Positions 44,386-51,009 of a DNA stretch of 55,857 nucleotides are shown piece by piece. This DNA is from DATDRS01 sp035291605. GTDB taxonomy: Bacteria; Chloroflexota; Anaerolineae; Anaerolineales; UBA6663. The notes under the pieces were generated by a model. That model saw nothing but the letters and a program-made list of their open reading frames with translations, ran no database searches and was not told where the DNA came from. The stretch lies in the NCBI GenBank assembly GCA_035291605.1, contig DATDRS010000214.1, positions 1 through 55,857 on the forward strand. Direction: 5' to 3'. The position numbers were made by a program, and so were the translations under genes. Each line of letters starts with the position of its first letter. Within the stretch, counting starts at the first letter, position 1.

Positions 44386-45369
44386 ATGAAGAAACCGTTT
44401 TATCTCGCGGCCCATATCCTGGCAGCCGTCGGATTGTTCCTCGCCGCGTGCAGCGGCGCGGCGCCTGCCCCGACGGCGGGGCCCACGGCGGAACCTGAGC
44501 CAGTGACGATCCGCATCGGCATGCTGCCCATCCTCGACGGCCTGCCGCTCTACGTCGCCGACGCGCAGGGCTATTTCGCCGCGCAGAACGTCAAAGTGGA
44601 GTTCGTCAACGTCGCTTCCGCCGCCGAGCGCGACCAACTGATGCAGGGCGGCCAGATTGACGCGATGATCAACGACCTTGTCTCGACCATGTTCTACAAC
44701 AAGGATCAAGTCAACATCGTCATCGTCCGTTTTGCCCGCACCGCCACCCCGACCTACCCGCAGTATCGCGTCCTGGCGGGCAAGGACTCAGGCATCAGCG
44801 ACGTCAACGGTCTCAAAGGCGTGGAGATCGCCATCTCGCACGGCACGGTCATCGAATACGTGTCCGACCGTCTCCTGCAGGCTGAAGGCCTCGCCCAGGA
44901 CGACATCAAGTACGTCGCCATCCCCAAGATCGGCGACCGCCTCGCGGCCATCGGCGATGGCACGGTGAAGGCCGCCACCGTCCCCGACCCGGCGGCGCTG
45001 GCGGCGCTGGCCGGCGGCGCGAAGGTGATTGTGGACGACACCAAGCACCCGGAGTACGGCAACAGCGTCTTCTCGTTCAGCGCGGCGTTTGTCACGGACC
45101 ATCCCGAAGCCGTCAGAGGCTTCCTCGCCGCCTACGAAAAGGCCGTCGCCGACGTCAACGCCGACAAGACGAAGTGGAACGACCTCCTGTTGAACCACCA
45201 ACTGCTTTCGGACGCGCTCATCGGCAAGTACACCCTGCCCGATTACCCGGCCAAGTCCGTGCCCACCGAGGCGCAGTTCAAAGACGTGAATGCGTGGGCG
45301 AAGGAGAAGGGATTGGTCACGACGGACGTGTCGTACCCTGACTCGGTGAGCGCCTCTTTCCTGCCGTAA
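44386..45369 (+). CDS. ABC transporter substrate-binding lipoprotein (SsuA/THI5-like)
   Basis: A 327-residue periplasmic-binding-protein fold of the NMT1/THI5/SsuA type. MKKPFYLAAHILAAVGLFLAAC is a lipoprotein signal with lipobox Cys22, followed by a short Pro/Thr/Ala-rich linker. The mature part starts VTIRIGMLPILDGLPLYVAD, with GYFAAQNVKVEFV and the QGGQIDAMINDLV segment typical of this family. The ATG is supported by AAGGAG about 8 nt upstream; a longer frame begins 8 codons earlier. The ATPase and permease genes follow, so it feeds a classic importer. The family binds sulfonates, nitrate, thiamine precursors and aromatic acids; the substrate here is unknown, but the quinone context hints at an aromatic or precursor acid. 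Confidence 0.92.
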   Translation: MKKPFYLAAHILAAVGLFLAACSGAAPAPTAGPTAEPEPVTIRIGMLPILDGLPLYVADAQGYFAAQNVKVEFVNVASAAERDQLMQGGQIDAMINDLVSTMFYNKDQVNIVIVRFARTATPTYPQYRVLAGKDSGISDVNGLKGVEIAISHGTVIEYVSDRLLQAEGLAQDDIKYVAIPKIGDRLAAIGDGTVKAATVPDPAALAALAGGAKVIVDDTKHPEYGNSVFSFSAAFVTDHPEAVRGFLAAYEKAVADVNADKTKWNDLLLNHQLLSDALIGKYTLPDYPAKSVPTEAQFKDVNAWAKEKGLVTTDVSYPDSVSASFLP

Positions 45370-45387
45370 AGAAGTGTCGGGAGTTCC

Positions 45388-46191
45388 ATGATTGAAACCC
45401 GCTCCCTCGCCTTCGCCTACTCCAGCGGTCCAGCCATCTTCTCAGGCTTCAACTGGTCGGTGAAGGCGGGGGAAGCGTGGGCCATCCTCGGCCCATCGGG
45501 TTGCGGCAAGTCCACATTGCTCTATCTCCTCGCGGGTTTGCGCCGTCCCACGGCCGGCCGGCTCATGATCGAGGGGCAGGTCATCACCCGTCCCCGCCCG
45601 CGCACCGGGCTTGTCCTGCAGGATTTTGGTCTGCTGCCGTGGGCGACGTGCGAAGAGAACATCAGCCTTGGCCTCCGCATCCACGGCTTCTACGGCCCGG
45701 ACGGCAAGCACGCGCCGCTCGACTCTAAACCCGGCGATATCCGCGCCATCACCGGCCACTGGCTCAGACGCCTCGGCCTCGAGGAGGTGCGGCATCACTA
45801 CCCCGCGCAGCTCTCCGGCGGCCAGCGCCAGCGCACGGCGATCGCGCGTACCCTCGCCCTCAACCCCGACCTGCTTCTCATGGATGAACCGTTCGCCTCG
45901 CTCGACGCGCCCACGCGCGAAGGCCTACAAAACCTCACGCTCGAACTCCGCGCCGAGCAGCGCCTCACCACGATCGTCGTCACGCACGCGATTGAGGAAG
46001 CGGCGTTCCTGGGGCGAAGGATTCTCTTGTTGGGGACAGGCATCGAAATCATCGAGAACCCCGAGGCGGGCACACCCGACTACCGTGGTTCTGTTGCCTA
46101 CCAGCAGACCTGCCAGCATCTCCGCGCCCGCCTGGGGGAGGCGAACCCCCATTCTGTGACCGCGCCTGCTGGGGCAGGGGCGTTCGATTGA
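45388..46191 (+). CDS. ABC transporter ATP-binding protein (SsuB/TauB-like)
   Basis: A 267-residue ATPase of the nitrate/sulfonate/taurine family. Walker A is GPSGCGKST at 35-43, the Q-loop is LQDFGLLPW, the signature LSGGQRQR is near 142, Walker B LLLMDEPFASLD is near 162, and the H-loop is VVTHAIEEA. It lies 18 nt after the binding-protein gene and its stop overlaps the permease start. A short insertion around YGPDGKHAPLDSKPGD, between the Q-loop and signature, is slightly unusual. Confidence 0.95.
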   Translation: MIETRSLAFAYSSGPAIFSGFNWSVKAGEAWAILGPSGCGKSTLLYLLAGLRRPTAGRLMIEGQVITRPRPRTGLVLQDFGLLPWATCEENISLGLRIHGFYGPDGKHAPLDSKPGDIRAITGHWLRRLGLEEVRHHYPAQLSGGQRQRTAIARTLALNPDLLLMDEPFASLDAPTREGLQNLTLELRAEQRLTTIVVTHAIEEAAFLGRRILLLGTGIEIIENPEAGTPDYRGSVAYQQTCQHLRARLGEANPHSVTAPAGAGAFD

Positions 46192-46973
46192 ACGCTCAAC
46201 GAGCCATGAGCAAGCGATCCCTGCTTGTCGCCTCCCTCCTCCTCCTCGCCGCCTGGCAGCTCCTCGCGTGGGTCGTTGGCTCGGGACTGCTGCCGCTCAA
46301 AGCGCGCACTAACATCCTGCCCGGCCCGCTGGAAGTCTTTCCCGTCTTCTTCGCCCAACTGCCCAAAGAACTCGGCGCGCATTCTCTCGTCAGCCTGCGG
46401 CGCGTCATCGGCAGTATGTTGCTTTCCGTCGCTCTCGCCGTCCCTGCGGGCCTGGCGATGGGGCAGAGCCAAAGGCTCAACCGGCTGTTCTCGCCGCTGC
46501 TCTACCTGACGCACCCGGTCCCGAAGGTCGTCTTCGTCCCAGTGGTCGTCCTCTTCTTCGGCGTGGGCGACCTCGCTAAGATCGTCGTCATCACCCTGAT
46601 CCTGTTTTTCCAGATCCTCGTGCTCGTCCGCGACGCCGCGGCGAACCTCCGCCCCGAACTGATTCAATCCGTCCGCTCCCTCGGCGCGGGGCGCCGCGCG
46701 TTGTTCGTCTATGTCTATCTCCCGGCCAGCCTGCCCGCCGTGCTCACGGCGTTGCGGCTCTCCGTGGGCACCGCCGTGGCCGTCCTCTACGTCGCCGAAC
46801 TCTACGCCACGCAGAAGGGCCTCGGCTACTACATCTTCCTACAGGGCAGCACCCTCTTCAACTATCCGGCCATGTACGCTGGCATCATGGCGATGGCGCT
46901 GCTCGGACTCGGTTTATACTTCACCGTGGATTGGCTGGAACAGCGGCTATGCCCCTGGGAGTACGCCGATTGA
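46188..46973 (+). CDS. ABC transporter permease (SsuC/TauC-like)
   Basis: A 261-residue BPD-type inner-membrane permease with about six helices. The EAA-type coupling loop reads VRSLGAGRRALFVYVYLPAS, as in the SsuC/TauC/NrtB family, followed by VLTALRLSVGTAVAVLYVAE. The frame can start at a TTG that overlaps the ATPase stop by 4 nt, or at an ATG six codons later (46206, MSKRSLLVASLLLL); the overlap favours coupling but the ATG is the safer codon. It completes the three-gene importer inside the quinone cluster. Confidence 0.94.
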   Translation: MNAQRAMSKRSLLVASLLLLAAWQLLAWVVGSGLLPLKARTNILPGPLEVFPVFFAQLPKELGAHSLVSLRRVIGSMLLSVALAVPAGLAMGQSQRLNRLFSPLLYLTHPVPKVVFVPVVVLFFGVGDLAKIVVITLILFFQILVLVRDAAANLRPELIQSVRSLGAGRRALFVYVYLPASLPAVLTALRLSVGTAVAVLYVAELYATQKGLGYYIFLQGSTLFNYPAMYAGIMAMALLGLGLYFTVDWLEQRLCPWEYAD

Positions 46974-47053
46974 TGAGGGTGATAGCGAAGATCAAACCCC
47001 TCGCTTCCATCTTCGTCGAAATCGTTAAACAACGCGCGGAGGCGGGGCAGTGA
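46973..47053 (+). CDS. 26-codon coupled small ORF
   Basis: The ATG overlaps the permease stop (TGATG) and the TGA stop overlaps the GTG start of menG (GTGA). The ORF therefore bridges two genes exactly, with translational coupling on both sides. The peptide runs MRVIAKIKPLASIFVEIVKQ and ends RAEAGQ. It would form a basic amphipathic helix. It could be a real microprotein or only a ribosome-relay ORF that delivers ribosomes to the GTG of menG. No homologue is recognised. Confidence 0.45.
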   Translation: MRVIAKIKPLASIFVEIVKQRAEAGQ

Positions 47054-47751
47054 CTCACCTGACTGGCGCTGAACGCGCCGCCTACGTCCAATCCATGTTC
47101 GCCCGGATTGCGCGGCGCTACGATTTGATGAACCGCCTGATGACGGGTGGGCAGGATGTGCGCTGGCGCCGGCAGGTGATCGACCTCGCCCAACTGCCCA
47201 GAGGCGGCAAACTCCTCGACCTCGGCAGCGGCACGGGTGACCTGGCGACTGAAGCCCTGCGCCGTGACGCCTCTCTGCAAGTCGTCGGCGGGGATTTCAC
47301 GCTCGAGATGATGCGCGTGGGATGCGAACGCCCCAACGGGCATCTTGTGCGCTGGGCTGGGACGGACGCGCTCAACCTGCCTTTCCCAGACAATGCCTTT
47401 GACGCCGTCGTCTCCGGCTACCTGATGCGCAACGTGATTGACGTGCGCCGGGCGTGGGCCGAACAGTATCGGGTGATCAAACCAGGCGGTCGCGTGGTCT
47501 GCCTCGACACAACCCCGCCCCCGCGCAACCTTCTGCGCCCGCTCATCAACTTTCATCTGCACGTCGTCATCCCAGCCCTCGGGCAATTAATTGCCGGGGC
47601 CTCGGACGCTTACACGTATCTCCCGGACTCAACCGAGAACTTTTTGCTGGCCGAAAAACTCGCCGGGCGCATGGCCGAAGCCGGTTTCAAAGACGTGCGG
47701 TTCAAACGGCTCATGTTTGGGACGATGGCGATTCACTGGGGGGTGAAGTAG
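47050..47751 (+). CDS. menG: Demethylmenaquinone methyltransferase
   Basis: A 233-residue SAM-dependent C-methyltransferase of the UbiE/MenG family, which adds the ring methyl in the last step of menaquinone synthesis. The family N-terminus ARRYDLMNRLMTGGQDVRWR is clear. SAM motif I is LLDLGSGTGDLA (55-66), the acidic residue is in GGDFTLEMM, and VSGYLMRNVIDVRRAW and VIKPGGRVVCLDTT follow. It starts with GTG. It closes the set UbiD, UbiA, UbiA, importer, MenG. Confidence 0.95.
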   Translation: MTHLTGAERAAYVQSMFARIARRYDLMNRLMTGGQDVRWRRQVIDLAQLPRGGKLLDLGSGTGDLATEALRRDASLQVVGGDFTLEMMRVGCERPNGHLVRWAGTDALNLPFPDNAFDAVVSGYLMRNVIDVRRAWAEQYRVIKPGGRVVCLDTTPPPRNLLRPLINFHLHVVIPALGQLIAGASDAYTYLPDSTENFLLAEKLAGRMAEAGFKDVRFKRLMFGTMAIHWGVK

Positions 47752-47869
47752 TGTTAGCCAACTCAAGCCCGCCGATGCGGGGGCAATCATCTTCCCGCCC
47801 GCGTTCTACGGCAGCCCACAGGCAGTGGACGACATTGTGAAAGGGAGAAGAGAGAATGAACGTTGCTGA
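47750..47869 (+). pseudogene. UbiX (flavin prenyltransferase) C-terminal fossil
   Basis: In the gap after menG, one frame reads LKPADAGAIIFPPAFYGSPQ followed by AVDDIVKGR. It has no start codon and is closed upstream by a TGA. UbiX/Pad1 proteins end with a very similar block (GA.I.P..PAFY..PQ..DDLV..VVGRVLD). UbiX makes the prFMN that UbiD needs, so a former ubiX beside ubiD makes sense. About 30 residues survive. The assignment rests on motif recall, not on a database search. Confidence 0.5.
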
Positions 47870-48323
47870 CCCAATTGGCAATCTCAAATCAAAAATCAGA
47901 AATTTTCTCGCGTTACACTCGACGTTGACGCTCGCCACCGTCAGTCCCGCGGGTCAGCCGATGGCAGCCAGCCTGTTCTTCGTCGAGGACGCCAATTTGA
48001 AGCTCTACTGGGTCTCCGGTCCGAAGAGCCGCCACAGCCAGAATCTGCAGGCCAACCTGCAAGCGGCGATCACGATTCAAAACGCGACCTGGTCGTGGAT
48101 GGAGATCGCCGGGGTGCAGATGGAGGGTGAGACCTACGTGCTCCAGGCGGGCGCGGAATGGCAGGCGGTCTGGGAATTGTATCTCGCTAAGTTCCCGTTC
48201 GTGCACGAGTTCGAGGCTGAGGTCCACCGATCCAATTTTTACGAGTTCATCCCGCGCTGGGCGCGTTGGATAGATAACGCGCAGGGGTTCGGGCACAAGG
48301 AAGAGATGAAATTCAGGTGGTGA
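47856..48323 (+). CDS. Pyridoxamine-phosphate-oxidase-like flavin-binding protein (YhbP type)
   Basis: A 155-residue split-barrel protein. LATVSPAGQPMAASLFFVED is the first strand pair of the PNPOx-like fold, and LKLYWVSGPKSRHSQNLQAN matches the UPF0306/YhbP-like subgroup. Such proteins bind FMN, F420 or heme; the substrate is unknown. AGAGAG precedes the ATG. It follows menG by about 100 nt and converges with the phosphoesterase gene, overlapping its 3' end by 11 nt. Confidence 0.85.
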   Translation: MNVADPIGNLKSKIRNFLALHSTLTLATVSPAGQPMAASLFFVEDANLKLYWVSGPKSRHSQNLQANLQAAITIQNATWSWMEIAGVQMEGETYVLQAGAEWQAVWELYLAKFPFVHEFEAEVHRSNFYEFIPRWARWIDNAQGFGHKEEMKFRW

Positions 48324-49464
48324 TTTCCCACGCTGTAATCTCCGGCGGGCAAAGGCAGCGGACGCGCGGCGCGCCTTTGCCTTCCATGCCCACGCCGCGC
48401 GTGACGTAGAGCGTCATCTTCCCCTCTTGTATCCGGCCAGACTCATATTTTTTGCCGTAAAGCGAACCTGCATACAGCGCGCCGTAGAGCGGGAGACGCA
48501 CCTGTCCGCCGTGCGTGTGCCCGGAAAGCTGGAGGTCCACCCCGGCTTGAGCAGCCTCGGGCGCGAGGTCGGGGGAGTGGTAGAGGAGGATGGTGAAGCG
48601 GTCGAGGGGGCGGGGTGGGCGGCTCTGCCCCAACACGGAGAACAGGCGCGGCTCGTCTTCGAACGGCTTGTGGGTGCAGTTGAGGCCGACGATGTCGTAA
48701 GCGTTGCCGCCGTGTTCGATAGTTACTTTCTCGTCGCGCAGCCAGCGAATATGGGCGAGGCCCTCCAGCAATTGCGGCACTACGTCGGGCAGGTCCACCG
48801 CGGGACTCCCGGAAACCGCGAAGACGCCCAGCGGCGCGGAGAGCTCGCCCAGAACCGCGCGGACGGCCTCCCATGCCTGAGGGTCGCGCAGATAGGAGAG
48901 GCTGAGGAAGTCGCCCGAGAACAGAATCACATCGGGCGCAGTTGACCGGGCGAGTGCGATCACTTGCCTCTCACGGCTGGTGATCCGTTCGACGTGCAGA
49001 TCGCCGATGTGGAGTAGGCGCAGCGACGCGCCCGGTTTCAGCTTCGGGGAGCACAGCCTCTGGCGCGTGAGGGTGAGGCGGTGCGGCTCAATCCAGAAGC
49101 CATAGATGACGAGCCCTGTGCCGGCGATCTGCGCGGCGAGGGCCAGGGGCCACGGGAGCCCGGCAAAAGGCAGGCGCATGGCGGCCAGGAGAAGGGTTGG
49201 CGGCTTCGCCGGGCCGAAGGATTTTTGCGCGCGCGGCAGCGCGGCCAGCAGCGCCCAATCGCCTAGAAAGAAAAGATAGAGGAGGATGAGAGGCGGCGAG
49301 AAAGAGACAGCCAGCAGCGGGAGGCAGGCGAAGCCAAGGAGCACTGCGGCGAAGACGAACGCGGGCAGGCTTTCGATGAAGTCGGCAATGTGCAGGACGA
49401 CGTCGAAGATGTTGCCGGTCGTGCCGGGGAAAGTGCGGTGGTGGATGAAATCGCGGGCGGCCAT
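48313..49464 (-). CDS. Membrane-anchored calcineurin-like phosphoesterase lacking the GNH motif
   Basis: 383 residues. The N-terminal half has about three helices (35-60, 63-80, 100-125), and the metallophosphoesterase domain follows from about 150. Metal-binding blocks seen are IGDLHVER (D and H), LFSGDFLS (D), LLYHSPDLAPEA (H) and LSGHTHGGQ (two H). The block that should read GNHD/E reads AVSGSPAVDLPD, so the bridging Asn and the catalytic His are absent. The protein may bind metal but have altered or no hydrolase activity. It converges with the PPOX-like gene. Similar YkuE-type enzymes act on lipid or nucleotide phosphates; the substrate here is unknown. Confidence 0.88.
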   Translation of the reverse strand: MAARDFIHHRTFPGTTGNIFDVVLHIADFIESLPAFVFAAVLLGFACLPLLAVSFSPPLILLYLFFLGDWALLAALPRAQKSFGPAKPPTLLLAAMRLPFAGLPWPLALAAQIAGTGLVIYGFWIEPHRLTLTRQRLCSPKLKPGASLRLLHIGDLHVERITSRERQVIALARSTAPDVILFSGDFLSLSYLRDPQAWEAVRAVLGELSAPLGVFAVSGSPAVDLPDVVPQLLEGLAHIRWLRDEKVTIEHGGNAYDIVGLNCTHKPFEDEPRLFSVLGQSRPPRPLDRFTILLYHSPDLAPEAAQAGVDLQLSGHTHGGQVRLPLYGALYAGSLYGKKYESGRIQEGKMTLYVTRGVGMEGKGAPRVRCLCPPEITAWEITT

Positions 49465-49564
49465 GGGAGTTGGATTTAGAGTTAGAGTGAGGCGTTGGAC
49501 GGTGAGGACAAATCATATCATGACAAAGGTGGGGGGCTTACGTTTTGTCGAGTTGAGAAAAACC

Positions 49565-49593
49565 TTGACGCTTCTGCGCCAGCCTGTTATACT
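49565..49593 (+). promoter_or_regulatory. Promoter of initiator tRNA
   Basis: TTGACG, a 17-bp spacer and TATACT. The predicted start is about 30 nt before the tRNA. This is the best sigma-70-type promoter in the window. Confidence 0.75.
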
Positions 49594-49630
49594 CTCGGCG
49601 CGCCGAATAAAAAAGGCGCATTTCGCGCGA

Positions 49631-49702
49631 TGCGGGGTAGAGCAGTGGCAGCTCGTCGGGCTCATAACCCGGAGGTCCTAGGTTCGAATCCTAGCCCCGC
49701 TA
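49631..49702 (+). tRNA. Initiator tRNA-fMet (CAU)
   Basis: A 72-nt cloverleaf with anticodon loop CTCATAA. The initiator features are present: no Watson-Crick pair at 1:72 (T against T), three consecutive G-C pairs at the base of the anticodon stem (GGG/CCC), and D stem GAGC/GCTC. The T arm CTAGG/CCTAG encloses TTCGAAT. CCA is not encoded. The sequence is very close to the E. coli initiator. Confidence 0.95.
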
Positions 49703-49711
49703 CTCAAAATT

Positions 49712-49757
49712 GGATTGGAACCTCTGATCCGCGGGTCTGTGGTTCCAATCCTATTTT
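49712..49757 (+). terminator. Terminator-like hairpin after tRNA-fMet
   Basis: Perfect 11-bp arms GGATTGGAACC and GGTTCCAATCC around an 18-nt loop, followed by TATTTT. It starts 10 nt after the tRNA. The 3' arm resembles a tRNA T-arm, so it may derive from a tRNA fragment. Confidence 0.6.
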
Positions 49758-50030
49758 CGTAAGTCCGAAACACCGTCGCCTACACCCAATTGGCCGACGG
49801 TGTATTCGTTTAACGAAGTGGAACGACGCACTCGGATGGCCTAAGCAACTTCGTCACCATACGCTTTAGCGATTGGCACAAGCCTTGCTCAACCTCTTCA
49901 GTGATGGAGATTATCAACTCTGTGTTGGCACGATTCGCAGGTACTGCCTCGTCTCCTGGAAGTCCGGCCGGTGTCGAAGCACATCGGGAGGCTCTGAGGT
50001 CGACGCGCACTGAGACTCACTCCGATCACT

Positions 50031-50055
50031 GACCATGTGCATCATGCACATGGTC
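50031..50055. repeat. 25-bp near-perfect palindrome
   Basis: 12-bp arms GACCATGTGCAT and ATGCACATGGTC separated by one base. The shape suits a dimeric DNA-binding protein more than an RNA hairpin. Confidence 0.6.
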
Positions 50056-50622
50056 GATTGACAGAACACCCTCTTGTAAGCGCGATTTCGAGATCGCGTG
50101 CTGGGCTTGTATCGTATCCCCAACCGAGCCGGTGCCGCCGGAGGCGTGTTGGCCGGGGGTGGCGCCGCGAAGCCTTTGACGACGCTGAACAGTCATCGAG
50201 GCGGCCCAGTTCGAGCAGCAAACTAAGGAACGACTGTCAGTAGCACGCTACGCGCGAGCAACGCTTCAAAGGCCTGGGTTGGCACAGCACGCGGAGCGTC
50301 GCAGTAAACCCGAATACCGCAACGCTTGCGTGCTTGGGCCAGCCAAGCTCGTCAAGATGCCCTGGAATTCCCAACCACGGAGATAGGCAGGGCCCCGCAA
50401 AGCGTGTACTCATGAGTCGCGTAGCGGCCAGATCGCGCAGCAATGGGCGAAAGCGTCCATCTCACAATCGAGTTGGGCCGCCACCCGCTACGCGTGGCAC
50501 CGCGTGCGGCAACACGCTCGTTCTAACAGCCATGCTTACCGCTGTCTGGCCAATCGCTGGTTGGCCACATCTGCACTTGCGCCGCGCGCAGCGCAGGTGC
50601 AAGTGTCGCTTGGAAGTCCTAG

Positions 50623-50655
50623 ACACCCCCGGCCCTAAGGGGCCGGACAGGGTGT
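50623..50655. repeat. Compound hairpin
   Basis: An inner stem CCGGCCC/GGGCCGG with TAAG loop, and an outer stem ACACCC/GGGTGT with a 3-nt bulge, within the gene-free stretch. Confidence 0.55.
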
Positions 50656-50975
50656 GCTGGCAGACCCGAACACCGAATGATGAAGCTACTCACCCGCTTC
50701 GCGAGAACCGCGCCCGGCGACTCGCCAAGTGTGCTTAGTTGATTGATAATTCTCTCTAGCCGTGGGGCTCGATCGCCAGCGGACGACGGGCAAGTCGCCA
50801 GGTCGAGCCTCACGGGTCAAGCCGTTCGCTTGGCACCGTCATTTTCATGCGCCTGTCGCGCAGATTGCCTGTTGACAAAGCGGTCCGACTGGCCCTTCGC
50901 GCTGGCCCCCGCTGCGCTCCGGCCTTCCGCGCTCAGGCCCAGCGGGTGAAGCGGAACGTTAGGTTTTACCGCTTC

Positions 50976-51003
50976 TTGAATTTTGGGGTGTGTGATTTAT
51001 GAT
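50976..51003 (+). promoter_or_regulatory. Promoter of the MalT-like regulator
   Basis: TTGAAT, a 16-bp spacer and TATGAT ending 6 nt before the ATG, so the transcript should begin at about the start codon (leaderless). Confidence 0.55.
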
Positions 51004-51009
51004 TGATCT

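Larger units (their letters stand above)
49760..50970. other. Gene-free, hairpin-rich stretch
   Basis: About 1.2 kb with no convincing protein. Short open frames on both strands give low-complexity, Arg/Ser/Pro-rich sequence. Instead there are many perfect inverted repeats: 49770/49795 (9 bp), 50031 (12 bp), 50081/50093 (6 bp), 50332/50343 (6 bp), 50547/50561 (7 bp), 50574/50599 (7 bp), 50623-50655 (7 + 6 bp) and 50900/50939 (6 bp). The right end contains GCGGAACGTTAGGT, which resembles an integron attC half-site, but no matching partner was found. It could be a structured RNA locus or a repeat graveyard. Confidence 0.5.

Noticed and set aside
44386..45369. Binding protein as MqnA/MqnD (menaquinone enzymes with the same fold)
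   Set aside because: It has a clear lipoprotein signal and is followed by ATPase and permease genes, so it is a transporter component.
50880..50965. Integron attC site ending in CGTTAGGT
   Set aside because: The R' box looks right, but no complementary R'' box or inverted L boxes were found, there is no integrase and no cassette gene. Kept only as a hypothesis for the stretch.
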